From Pseudobdellovibrionaceae bacterium (GTDB lineage: Bacteria > Bdellovibrionota > Bdellovibrionia > Bdellovibrionales > Bdellovibrionaceae): a stretch of 64,000 bases of DNA. Positions 55,397 to 63,867 of this stretch are shown piece after piece (position 1 is the first letter of the stretch; each line of letters opens with the position of its first letter). Made by a program: the position numbers and the translations under genes. Where the stretch lies: contig JAHBUV010000001.1 of NCBI GenBank assembly GCA_019637915.1, positions 2,946,565 through 3,010,564 of the forward strand. The letters run 5' to 3'. The notes beneath the pieces are model-generated. The model saw only the letters and a list, made by a program, of their open reading frames with translations. It did not search any database and had not been told where the DNA came from.

Positions 55397-56466
55397 AAGT
55401 TATCCCCTCCTTTAATGGAGAAGCCCACGGACATTTTCTGGAAGGTGAGGCTGGATCCGTCCAGTCCCGTGATCAGGTTCCGGTTGATTCCCGCCGTCTG
55501 GCGGTCCATCTGCCAGAGGGCGTGGGCGCACAAGGCGAATTGCAGGCCGAAACGCTTCATCTCGGTCGTGCAGCGTTCGCCCCGCGCCTGCAGGACATTG
55601 CGGTTGAACGGGGATTTGCGGTACCCGAGTTTTTCCGAGACATTGGAAAACAGGCTCACGCCGATCAGCGCGTTCCACGTCGGTTCCCCGAGGCCGAGCT
55701 CCAGGAGCCCGCTTTTCATGTCGACGGAGTAGGCGCTGACCTCCTCCTGGCTGATCGTGTATTTGGTCTGGTCCATGCTGAGGACGCCGATCCATTGATA
55801 GGTGCCGGTCAGCACGCGCCATTCCGTTCCGTAGGTCATCTCGCTGATGCCGAGGTCGGAACCTTCCAGGCCGCTCGGCCCGCGCGCCGGATTGGCGGCC
55901 CGCAAGAACAGGCCGCCCCGCAGGTTCTGCCCGGCCATGGTCAGGACTTTCAAAGGACGGACGTTGAGTTCGAAACGGAATCCGCCCAGAAAACTTTTGG
56001 AGGCGGTGTTTTGCAGGATGGTGCTGTCGGATTTGACCTCGAGTCTTTCCGCCTGCAGACCCAGCCGCGCATCGAGCAGGAGGAAATCGCCCTCCTTCAG
56101 GCGCTCGCGCTCGAAGGCCGTCAGCCGGGGATCGACCGGGGCGGGTTTCGGATCCGGTTGTTTCACGTAGGGAAGGACCGGGAATTTCCGGAGCAGCAAG
56201 GGGTACTCGGGGTCGCTCGGGCGGATGATCTTCAGTCCGCCGTCCTCGACGGGCTCGGTGGGAAGCTTCGGATTCCATTCCTCGCCCTCGTTGAGGGAGA
56301 CGAACCGGCAATAAGGATCGCAATTGAACAGGATGCCCCGCGCGGGACCTTGGCCCGGGAATTTCCCGTCGAGGGTCTCCTGGGTCAGAAACAGCGTGGC
56401 GCCGTGAGAGTTCCACGGAATCAGAAGGAGCCAGCTGCAGAGGAACAGAAAAGATCCCGCTCTCAT
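55387..56466 (-). CDS. Exported protein, possible outer-membrane barrel
   Basis: 359 aa. AAGGA 5 bases before the ATG; signal FLFLCSWLLLIPWNSHGA. The first ~110 residues hold a Cys pair in FNCDPYCRFV; the rest alternates in barrel-like strands (GGFRFELNVRPLKVLTMAG; EWRVLTGTYQWIGVLSM) and ends QKMSVGFSIKGGDNLWQ. No known family. It is the first gene of a pair with the VWA protein, so the two may interact at the envelope. Confidence 0.65.
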   Translation of the reverse strand: MRAGSFLFLCSWLLLIPWNSHGATLFLTQETLDGKFPGQGPARGILFNCDPYCRFVSLNEGEEWNPKLPTEPVEDGGLKIIRPSDPEYPLLLRKFPVLPYVKQPDPKPAPVDPRLTAFERERLKEGDFLLLDARLGLQAERLEVKSDSTILQNTASKSFLGGFRFELNVRPLKVLTMAGQNLRGGLFLRAANPARGPSGLEGSDLGISEMTYGTEWRVLTGTYQWIGVLSMDQTKYTISQEEVSAYSVDMKSGLLELGLGEPTWNALIGVSLFSNVSEKLGYRKSPFNRNVLQARGERCTTEMKRFGLQFALCAHALWQMDRQTAGINRNLITGLDGSSLTFQKMSVGFSIKGGDNLWQ

Positions 56467-56629
56467 AAGAGTCCTTTTAGAGTAATCTCGCGCCTTGATC
56501 TCAGGCCAGGGAAAAGGCGGGATCCAGACCCCATCTTAAGGACTGTTTTGTTTTTCTGAACGACCTTGAGTCCAGAAATGCTTATGTGATGCAAATCAGG
56601 AACCGACGAGGACAGGGAAGAGGTTTCTT

Positions 56630-57250
56630 ATGTTGAAACGCCGTCATCAACTTTTGCCGCTTTTCGCGTGCCTGTGGCTGTGCAGCGCCTGCACGTCGAA
56701 ATTGATCCTGCAATCGGATCCGCCCGAGGCGGACATCCTTTTGTCGACCTCCGGTCAGAAGGACAAAGTGAAGGCGGGGAAAACCCCGCTCGAGCTGACC
56801 GAGAAGCAGTTGGCCGACATGTTGAAACTCACCCCGCAGCGCACGGACCTCATCGAAGTGACTTTCGAGAAAGCCGACCGCGAGACGCGCACCATCCTGC
56901 TGCCCTCGAACCGCTGGGGCGAACTCACCAAAACGGTGAAGGTGGAGCTGAGCCCGCGCGAGAACGAGGGCACGACGGTCACGCGCCTGCTGCGCCACCT
57001 GTTCAACGCCCGCAAATTCGCCGAGTCCCGGCAGTACGATCAGGCCCATGCCGAGATCGACCGCGCCCTGCAACTCGACTCCACCCTGGCGCAGGCCATG
57101 GTCATGAAGGGCAGCGTTTACTTCCTGCAGGGACAGACCACCGAGGCCGAGGCCTGGTATAAAAAAGCCCTGGAGAAAGACCCGAGCCAGTCGGAAGCCG
57201 TGCAGATGCTCGAGAAAATCCGCAACCGGAAGGGGAACTCGCCGTCATGA
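56630..57250 (+). CDS. TPR lipoprotein of the mot cluster
   Basis: 206 aa; the ATG follows AGAGG. Lipobox LCSAC. A PEGA-like N-terminal segment (KLILQSDPPEADILLSTSGQ, then KTPLELTEKQL) leads to C-terminal TPRs (AESRQYDQAHAEIDRALQLD; YFLQGQTTEAEAWYKKALEKD). It is the first gene of the plus-strand cluster with the FliF/FliG-like gene, and its stop overlaps that start by four bases. It could anchor the motor to the outer membrane or wall, like flagellar and Tol accessory lipoproteins; this is inference. Confidence 0.75.
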   Translation: MLKRRHQLLPLFACLWLCSACTSKLILQSDPPEADILLSTSGQKDKVKAGKTPLELTEKQLADMLKLTPQRTDLIEVTFEKADRETRTILLPSNRWGELTKTVKVELSPRENEGTTVTRLLRHLFNARKFAESRQYDQAHAEIDRALQLDSTLAQAMVMKGSVYFLQGQTTEAEAWYKKALEKDPSQSEAVQMLEKIRNRKGNSPS

Positions 57251-59115
57251 TGAGTTTCCGTTCGGGACTTCTTTTCCTGGCTTCCTTCTTCGCCGTGAAC
57301 GGGGCGTTCGCGCAGGCGCGTCCGACCTCGGCGCTGATGGAGATCCGCACGAAGCTGGAAAAAGAGATCCAGGGCAACCTCGAGAACGCCATCGCGACGC
57401 AGCTCGAGCGCGGCACGTTCAACGTCTCCGTCTCCGTGAAACTGTCGGAAGCGGGGGACGCCAAACCCCCGGAACAGCCGAAGATCCCTTCGGACCGTCC
57501 GCTGGGATTGGACCTCGGCGCCATCAACGTCGAGGAGATCGTCAATTCCTACGAGCGCGAGATCGAAGAACTGAAGTTGAAACAGGCCCAGGCCAGGAAA
57601 GAGGACAAGCCGCGCTTCAACGTCGATCGCATCGCCGTGGACGTGGGCCTCGCCGAGGACTACCCGGAAGAGTACCGCAAGACCTTCGCCGACTGGCTGA
57701 AAGCCAAAGTCGCGAAGGACTTCGGCCGCATCGCCCAGTCGAGCGTCAACGTCATCCACCGTTTGAAAGTCATTGAAAAACCGAAGGAAGAGATCCACAA
57801 GACGCCCTTCGACCGCCTGCGCGAGCTGCAGCAGCTCTCTGGCCTTTTGATCCTGGGTCTCCTGCTCGCCCTCGGCGCCTGGCTGATCGGCCGCTCCCTG
57901 ATCAAGGCGGCGCGCGAGCAGCAAAACGTCGCCCTGCAGCCCACGGGCACCTTCAACCTGGAATCCAATCTGCCGGCCGCGGCCGCCGCGGCGGAAGAGG
58001 CCAGGCCCGAGATGGACGCGACCATCCCGCCCCTGGAGCACCTGCCATCGCCCGTGCACACCGAGACCCTGGTCACGAAGATCGCCTTTGTCTGCATCGA
58101 GTTGCAGGGCCGGTTGAACGAGTTGGTGCGCGTGTGGATCGATTCCGGCGAGGAAGGCTACATCAAGACGGCCCTGCTGATCGACGCCATGATGACGGCC
58201 CGGGAGAAAATGCTCACGCAGGCCGGCGCCATGCCGATGCTGCAGATCCCCCTCGATGAGGACCTCGTCACCTCGCGCGAAGAGCACCTGGCGGAAGCCT
58301 ACCGCCGCATCATCCAGATGGATTTCGCCGAACGCATCCCGGTGCTGGAGCAGATCTACTGGGATCTGATCTCGGTGCGCACCCTGGGTCTGCAGAGCCT
58401 GCGCCGCCCCTTCGACTTCCTGTCGGGCATGGGCGCCGACGAGGTGAAAGAGCTTCTGAAGACGCAGAAAAAAGAATCCCGCGCCCTGGCCCTGCTCTAC
58501 ATGAATGAGGATTCCCGCGTGGAGATCTTCGAAAAGGCCGAGAACGAGGAAAAAGAGAATCTCGTGCAGGAGATCCTCATGCACTCGCAGATGACCCAGC
58601 AGTCGATCTGGGACTCCGACACCGCGGTGAAGGTGACGGCGATGAACTACGCCCAGCCCGGACGCGAGCGTCTGGTGAACCTCTTCCCGCGCACCTTGGA
58701 AGTCTTGAGCGTCCTGAACTCGCTCGACGAGATCCGCATCCTGCGCAACGTGGCGCCGTCCCTGCCGGACCGTGGTTACGACCTGAAAACCCAGTACGTG
58801 ACCCTGGCCTTCCTGGAGGAGTGGAAGCCCGAGTTCGTGCGCAAGCTGATGTCCAACGCCGGCTCCGACGAGATCACCGCCCTGGTGAGGGCCCTGCCCG
58901 GCGCCAAAGAACTGATCTTCGAGCAATGCCCGCCGAAGGTGAAGTTGATCGTCGAGGATGATTTGAAGGTCACCGCCAATCCGGATCTGACGGTCATGGC
59001 GGCGAAGATCGAGTCGCTGAAAAACAAATGGATGCGCCTGGTGCAGGCCGAGAAGATCCAGCTGGTCAAAGTCTTCCGCTCCGAACCGGTGAGGGAGGCC
59101 GCCCATGCAGCTTAA
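57247..59115 (+). CDS. FliF/FliG-like membrane protein (signal peptide, RBM3-like, TM, FliG-like)
   Basis: 622 aa. A signal peptide (1-23) leads to a periplasmic part (about 28-185) whose two blocks, LEKEIQGNLENAIATQLE followed by NVSVSVKLSE, and FNVDRIAVDVGLAEDYPEEY followed by VAKDFGRIAQSSVNVI, look like the FliF/YscJ ring-building strand-helix pattern. One TM helix is at 197-217 (LSGLLILGLLLALGAWLIG). The cytoplasmic part (270-600) resembles FliG: RPFDFLSGMGADEVKELL (387-404) aligns to the FliG middle domain (PFDFL then the EHPQ site, here QKKES), and SDEITALVRALPGAKELIFE (540-559) aligns to the FliG C-terminal torque helix. It would be the rotor-like partner of the motA/motB encoded next. 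The FliG/FliF calls are pattern-based. Confidence 0.7.
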   Translation: MMSFRSGLLFLASFFAVNGAFAQARPTSALMEIRTKLEKEIQGNLENAIATQLERGTFNVSVSVKLSEAGDAKPPEQPKIPSDRPLGLDLGAINVEEIVNSYEREIEELKLKQAQARKEDKPRFNVDRIAVDVGLAEDYPEEYRKTFADWLKAKVAKDFGRIAQSSVNVIHRLKVIEKPKEEIHKTPFDRLRELQQLSGLLILGLLLALGAWLIGRSLIKAAREQQNVALQPTGTFNLESNLPAAAAAAEEARPEMDATIPPLEHLPSPVHTETLVTKIAFVCIELQGRLNELVRVWIDSGEEGYIKTALLIDAMMTAREKMLTQAGAMPMLQIPLDEDLVTSREEHLAEAYRRIIQMDFAERIPVLEQIYWDLISVRTLGLQSLRRPFDFLSGMGADEVKELLKTQKKESRALALLYMNEDSRVEIFEKAENEEKENLVQEILMHSQMTQQSIWDSDTAVKVTAMNYAQPGRERLVNLFPRTLEVLSVLNSLDEIRILRNVAPSLPDRGYDLKTQYVTLAFLEEWKPEFVRKLMSNAGSDEITALVRALPGAKELIFEQCPPKVKLIVEDDLKVTANPDLTVMAAKIESLKNKWMRLVQAEKIQLVKVFRSEPVREAAHAA

Positions 59116-59671
59116 TCGCGGGATGGTTTTCCTCTTCGTGACGCTGCTGCCGCTCGCGAGCCAGGCCCTGCGCGTCTCGGCGGTGCTGGGGTTCGGTTCT
59201 TCGACCTCGTCGCGGGACTCCAGCTACAACGAGGGGCCCTTCCTGCAGGCTTACGCCGTGGAGTACGACTACGACAGCCGCAACGTCGTCGGCGTCGAGC
59301 ACGTGCGCAGCTTGAGCCTGTCGCCCATGAGCACGGCGATGTCTTACACGGGACTGGCTTACAAATACTACCTGAACGGCATCCCCAGTCCTTACAACGA
59401 CCTCGGCGGCATGAAGGCGAACACGGTGGAATACCGGGACTGGTCCGTCTACACGGGCGGAAGCTTCGGCTTCGCCCAGTCCAACGCCCCCCAGGACATC
59501 GACAAGTCGCGCGCGGCGGCGGGGATCTACATCGCCCCGAAGGGCGGGGTTGATTTCCCCATGTCCGGGAATTGGGGCGTCCGCTCGGAACTGATTTTTC
59601 AAATGCTGGTGGTGGGTTCGGGATCGATGAGCTCCATGGGGCTCGCCGGCGGCGTTTATGTTTTATTTTAA
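59105..59671 (+). CDS. Small outer-membrane beta-barrel protein
   Basis: 188 aa; overlaps the previous gene by 11 bases. Signal MVFLFVTLLPLASQALR. Strands alternate with turns (FLQAYAVEYDYDSRNVVGVE; TGLAYKYYLNGIP; GVRSELIFQMLVVG) and the chain ends GGVYVLF with a terminal Phe, the outer-membrane barrel signature. No specific family. It may be the outer-membrane part of the mot-associated machine. Confidence 0.7.
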   Translation: MQLNRGMVFLFVTLLPLASQALRVSAVLGFGSSTSSRDSSYNEGPFLQAYAVEYDYDSRNVVGVEHVRSLSLSPMSTAMSYTGLAYKYYLNGIPSPYNDLGGMKANTVEYRDWSVYTGGSFGFAQSNAPQDIDKSRAAAGIYIAPKGGVDFPMSGNWGVRSELIFQMLVVGSGSMSSMGLAGGVYVLF

Positions 59672-59683
59672 GGGAGAAGTCGT

Positions 59684-60466
59684 ATGAACTTATCAGCTCT
59701 CGTCGGGATTCTCATGGCCTTCGCCGTCTTCATCGGCGCCGCCGTGACATCAGTGAGCGACATGAGGATCTTCCTGGATTTTCACGCTTTCCTGATCGTG
59801 ATCGGGGGAACGCTGGCGGCGAGCCTGATCTCGTTCTCCGGGAAAACCATGGTCATGCTGGGGAAGATCTTCCTCAAGCGCGTCCTGGGCAAGAATGACG
59901 AGATCAAAACGGCCATCGAGGAGCTGGTGGACCTCGCCCGCGGCTACCGCGAAAACGACGCCTACCTGAAGGACAAGATCCCCGCCATCAAGACGCCTTT
60001 CCTGAAAGAGGCCCTCGAGATGATGACGGAAGGGGGGATCGATCCGCAGGATGTTGACAAGATCCTCGCCAAGCGCGCCGCCGCCGTGCAGGCCCGTTAC
60101 GACGCCGACGCCGACATGTTCAAGTCCCTGGCGAAATTCCCGCCGGCCTTCGGTCTGCTGGGCGCCGTGATCGGGATGATCGCCTTGATGCAGAACCTGG
60201 GCGGTGCCGACGCGTTCAAAAAAGTCGGCCCGTCGATGGCCATCGCCCTGGTCGCCACCATGTACGGGATCGCCGTCGCGAACTTCATCTTCCTGCCGTT
60301 GGGGGAGAACCTCTCGAAAGCGAACCGTTTCGATCAGACCATCCGTCTCATCGTCATCGACGGCATCAAGCTCGTGCGCATCAAAAAGCACCCGATCGTC
60401 GTGGAAGAGTCGCTGAAGAGTTACCTCTTGCCGACGGAACGCGACAACATCAAGAAAGCGGCGTGA
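59684..60466 (+). CDS. motA: MotA/PomA-type stator protein
   Basis: 260 aa. Four TM helices: about 4-25, 33-52, 151-172 (KFPPAFGLLGAVIGMI with the conserved Pro) and 180-205 (KVGPSMAIALVATMYGIA, second conserved Pro). The cytoplasmic loop (60-145) has ALEMMTEGGID and the C-tail FDQTIRLIVIDGIKLV. The PomA-like length and motifs indicate the ion-conducting stator ring. It lies in the same operon as the FliF/FliG-like gene. Only 3 bp separate its stop from the convergent phosphatase stop. The matching motB is about 2.5 kb downstream. Confidence 0.95.
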   Translation: MNLSALVGILMAFAVFIGAAVTSVSDMRIFLDFHAFLIVIGGTLAASLISFSGKTMVMLGKIFLKRVLGKNDEIKTAIEELVDLARGYRENDAYLKDKIPAIKTPFLKEALEMMTEGGIDPQDVDKILAKRAAAVQARYDADADMFKSLAKFPPAFGLLGAVIGMIALMQNLGGADAFKKVGPSMAIALVATMYGIAVANFIFLPLGENLSKANRFDQTIRLIVIDGIKLVRIKKHPIVVEESLKSYLLPTERDNIKKAA

Positions 60467-60469
60467 GGC

Positions 60470-62179
60470 CTATTTCAATCCGAAGAACAGATAGGACAGA
60501 TCGTCCACGAGGGGGCTGCCGCCGCGATAGGCTTGCAGCTCCTCCTGCATTTTGCTGAAGAACGCTTCGGTGTCGGCGCTGTCCTTCGAGGTCTTGATGA
60601 TCAGGCGGAGCATGCGTCCCTCGCCGAGGCTTTTGCCTTCCGGCGTTTGCACGTCCAACAGGCCGTCGGAATACAAAACCAGGGTTTTCGGCCCCGCCTC
60701 CACCTGAATGGAGGACTCGGTGTAGACGCTGTCGGGGTTTTGTCCCAGGCGCAGGCCGTGGCGCTCCAGCAAAAGAACCAGATCCTCTTTTTTCAGGGCC
60801 TGGCCCATGGGCAGCAGCACCGGCGCCTCGTGGCTGGCGTTGCAGTAGGTGAGGACGCGGGAACGCAGGTCGAAGGAGCCGATGAAGCAGGTCATCTGGA
60901 TCTCGCCGGCGGTGGTCTGGTAGATGGCCTCGTTCATCGATTTCATCAGCAGCGCCGGATTGTGGAACTTTTCCTTCTGGGTGGCGAAGGCGGCGCGCGC
61001 CGCGGCCGTCACCAGGGCGGAGCTCATGCCGTGCCCGGTGGCGTCGGCGATGCAGAAGATGATGCGCTCCCGGGTGCGGTCGTGGAACCACCAGTCACCG
61101 CCGCATTGGGCGGCGGGTTCGTAGTAACCGTAAATGGAGTTGTCGCCGTCCACCCAGATGTTGGAGGGGAAGAAGCGGCTTTGCAGGGTCGCGGCCATCT
61201 GCATCTCGTGCTCGATCTTGGATTTTTCGGCGCGCTCGAGCAACAGGCGCTGCAGCTGCGCCGTCATGTGGTTGAAACCGCGGGTCAGCTGGGTCACCTC
61301 GTCATGGCCTTTTTCCGGGATCTTCAATTCCCAGTCGCCCTGCTCGACGCGCCGGAAGGCCGCGAGCAATTCGAACAAGCGCTTGGTGAGGGTGCCGCTG
61401 AAGATGACGCCGAGGAAACCGGTGAGCACGAGCAGGCTCAGGAGGATCAAAACGCCGCGCACGAGGAAGGGGATGGCGGCCTGGCGGGTGGCGGACTCCG
61501 GCGTCGCGGCGACCAGGATCAGGGGGAACTTCTGCATTTTGCGGTAGCTCAGCAGGGAGGGCCCTTTGCCCTCGAAATTCGCCTGCAGGCGGCCCGTGGG
61601 TTCTTTGTAGGCCGCGAGGCTTTTGAAATCGAGTCCCGGAAAGGCTTTGTCGACGCGTTTCCCGGCGAAGCGGATGTCATCGCTCAAGACGATCCAGCCG
61701 TCCTGGGTGACGAGGAAAATCGACGACAGATCCTGATCCGTCAGGTTGGCGGTGATGATCTCCCCGGGGATGCCCATCACCCAGGTGACGCCGTCGAGGT
61801 AGCGGCAGTGCACGAAAAAGGACTGGCCTTTCTGAAAGGGCCACCACAGGAAGGAGTGGCGGGGATCGCAGGTGCGCGCCAGCAGTTGCTTGGCGCCGTC
61901 CTCGTTGATCGGTTGGCCGGTCTGATTGGCGAGGATCTCGATCGGGCCGCGCGCCGCCGTCTGGCGCATCAGCAAGGGCAGGCTTTCTTTGCGTTGCACC
62001 AGGACTTCGAAGGCGTCTTCCAGATTCAGGGCGATGCTGTCCAGGGCGACGCGCTGGTACTCGTACAGGTAGGTGGATTTGTCCTCTTCGAAAGTTTGCG
62101 TCAGCAAATACAGCAAAAGACCCAGGGCCAGGGTCGGAAGGGCCAGAAGAACGCAGAGGATCTTGAGTCTCAATGACAT
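60470..62179 (-). CDS. Membrane PP2C-type (SpoIIE/RsbU) phosphatase with HAMP
   Basis: 569 aa. TM1 (about 5-27), an extracytoplasmic sensor (about 30-245; WVMGIPGEIITANLTDQDLS suggests a dCache-like fold), TM2 (about 246-268), and HAMP (about 270-325; KRLFELLAAFRRVEQGDWEL). The phosphatase domain (about 345-569) has the metal motifs CGGDWW, ADATGHGMSSAL, LVLYSDGLLD and DDLSYLFF. It would act on an anti-anti-sigma-like partner, not seen here. It is transcribed against motA/fecR/motB and separates motA from motB. Confidence 0.92.
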   Translation of the reverse strand: MSLRLKILCVLLALPTLALGLLLYLLTQTFEEDKSTYLYEYQRVALDSIALNLEDAFEVLVQRKESLPLLMRQTAARGPIEILANQTGQPINEDGAKQLLARTCDPRHSFLWWPFQKGQSFFVHCRYLDGVTWVMGIPGEIITANLTDQDLSSIFLVTQDGWIVLSDDIRFAGKRVDKAFPGLDFKSLAAYKEPTGRLQANFEGKGPSLLSYRKMQKFPLILVAATPESATRQAAIPFLVRGVLILLSLLVLTGFLGVIFSGTLTKRLFELLAAFRRVEQGDWELKIPEKGHDEVTQLTRGFNHMTAQLQRLLLERAEKSKIEHEMQMAATLQSRFFPSNIWVDGDNSIYGYYEPAAQCGGDWWFHDRTRERIIFCIADATGHGMSSALVTAAARAAFATQKEKFHNPALLMKSMNEAIYQTTAGEIQMTCFIGSFDLRSRVLTYCNASHEAPVLLPMGQALKKEDLVLLLERHGLRLGQNPDSVYTESSIQVEAGPKTLVLYSDGLLDVQTPEGKSLGEGRMLRLIIKTSKDSADTEAFFSKMQEELQAYRGGSPLVDDLSYLFFGLK

Positions 62180-62234
62180 GGGGTTATTCTAAAGAAGGTC
62201 GATGTCCGGTGCCAATCAATTCGGAGTGGGAACG

Positions 62235-62912
62235 ATGAAGTCGGGACTTTTGAAAAGCCTCGTGATGGCGGGCCTGCTGAGTCTGGGCTTGCTGCCGCCC
62301 TTCTTCGAGAAAGACGTTTTGTTGTCCCTGGAACCGTCGCTGCATTCCGAGCGCAAAAACATCGGCCGTTTCGAAAGCGCGCAAGGGGACGTGCGCCGGC
62401 GTTCCGCCGGGACTTTGATCTGGTTGCCGGTCGAGTCGGGAAGCGCCGTCTATGACCGCGACATGATTTACACCGGCGGCGGTTCGGAAGCCCGCGTGCA
62501 GCTCGTCAGTCAGAACCGTTTGCGCATCCGCCCCGATTCCCTGGTGCGGGTGCAGGATTTCCAGACCAAAGACGCCGTCTCCATCAAGCAAGGCGGCTTG
62601 AAGGCGGAAAAAGGCCCGGGCGGCAAGCCCATGGAAATGAATAGCACCCAGGGCTCGAAGCGCATCGAGTTGGACCGGGAGACCGTCGATTCCGAAGAGG
62701 CTTTCCCGCCGGCCCAGATGGAGCTGGTGCAGCGCTGGGAGGACGCCGACCGTTCCATCGGCAAACCCATTCGCGCCGCCCCAAAAGCCGAGGAGCAGGC
62801 GACCCTGCAGAATCCCGTCAGCAACGAGCGGCTGTGGGTGATCATGGTTTTCTACGTCCTGGCCCTTGGTGTGGTGGCGATCGACGCCATCCGCAACCGT
62901 TCGAGCATCTAG
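62235..62912 (+). CDS. FecR-like membrane protein
   Basis: 225 aa from the ATG at 62235 (GGAG 8 bases upstream); an ATG at 62202 is possible. An N-terminal hydrophobic helix (LLKSLVMAGLLSLGLLPPF), a periplasmic FecR-type segment (AQGDVRRRSAGTLIWLPVES; VYDRDMIYTGGGSEARVQLV), and a C-terminal TM helix (LWVIMVFYVLALGVVAIDAI). The FecR segment often accompanies OmpA or signalling proteins. It is 52 bp upstream of motB on the same strand, so it is probably co-transcribed with it. Confidence 0.75.
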   Translation: MKSGLLKSLVMAGLLSLGLLPPFFEKDVLLSLEPSLHSERKNIGRFESAQGDVRRRSAGTLIWLPVESGSAVYDRDMIYTGGGSEARVQLVSQNRLRIRPDSLVRVQDFQTKDAVSIKQGGLKAEKGPGGKPMEMNSTQGSKRIELDRETVDSEEAFPPAQMELVQRWEDADRSIGKPIRAAPKAEEQATLQNPVSNERLWVIMVFYVLALGVVAIDAIRNRSSI

Positions 62913-62964
62913 AACCAGACCTCCCGCGTCTACATTCCCCGCTGGACTTGTCCGATGAAGCCTC

Positions 62965-63714
62965 ATGGCCCTGGCGAAGAAAAAAACCGCGGAAGAACAA
63001 CAGCCCCATCTTCAGGCCGTGCCTGAGGCCGATCCGTCCCACGACGCCTCCGACGACATCCACCTGCCTTTCACCACTCATAAAAAGCACGAGGACAGCG
63101 AAGGCATCTGGCTGATGAGTTACGCCGACATGATGACGCTGCTGATGGGTTTTTTCGCCCTCATCGCCAGCTTCTCTAAAGTCGACTCGACGGAATTCGA
63201 AAAAGTGAAAGTGGAGGCGGTCAAATACTTCGGCGGCGAGTATGAAACCCCTTACGGGGATCTCGCCCAGAAGATCAACAGCGCCATCGAGGAAATGGGC
63301 ATGGCCGCCATGGTGGACGTGCAGGACAAACCCGAAGGCGTCGTCCTGGTGTTCAAGGGCTCGACGCTCTTCGATTCCGGCGCGTTCGAGGTCAAGGCGG
63401 CCGCCACGCCGATGATGCAGGAGCTGGCCAAGGTCGTGCACGGCATCGCGCCCACCCACAAGATCGTCATCGAAGGCCACACCGACGACGTGCCGATCTC
63501 CAGCGGCATCATCCTCAGCAACTGGGAGCTCTCCGGTTTGCGCGCGGCGCGCGTCGCCCTGGTTTTCGAGGAGAAGGGTTACCAAAAACCGCAGATCACC
63601 TTGCGCGGGTGGGGCGAGACGCAGCCGCTGTCCGCGAACAAGAATCCCGACGGCACCCCCAATCCCGACAACATGGCGAAAAACCGCCGCGTCACCGTCA
63701 CCATCCAGAACTGA
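62965..63714 (+). CDS. motB: MotB-type stator protein
   Basis: 249 aa. A charged N-tail, one TM helix with the proton-binding Asp (GIWLMSYADMMTLLMGFFAL, D55), a plug/linker region, and a C-terminal OmpA peptidoglycan-binding domain (about 130-249; IVIEGHTDDVPI, LSGLRAARVALVFEEKG, NRRVTVTIQN). It anchors the stator in the wall and conducts ions with MotA. It is separated from motA by the antisense phosphatase and fecR. Confidence 0.95.
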   Translation: MALAKKKTAEEQQPHLQAVPEADPSHDASDDIHLPFTTHKKHEDSEGIWLMSYADMMTLLMGFFALIASFSKVDSTEFEKVKVEAVKYFGGEYETPYGDLAQKINSAIEEMGMAAMVDVQDKPEGVVLVFKGSTLFDSGAFEVKAAATPMMQELAKVVHGIAPTHKIVIEGHTDDVPISSGIILSNWELSGLRAARVALVFEEKGYQKPQITLRGWGETQPLSANKNPDGTPNPDNMAKNRRVTVTIQN

Positions 63715-63867
63715 TCCCGTCCGTCCCGAAATCGAACGTTCAGGGATCTGAACAAAGAAAGTTGAGTCCGTCTCAAAGCGATCGCCATCCCCTGTTCCAA
63801 GCGTTGAATGGATCAGCGAAACAAGGGATTTCATCAACCTGAGAGTTCCTTCCGCCGATCCGTTCCC

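Noticed and set aside
63738-63753. GTTCAG/CTGAAC hairpin after motB as a terminator
   Set aside because: A 6-bp stem with GGAT loop is present, but AAAGAAAG follows on the plus strand and no T-run is seen on either strand.
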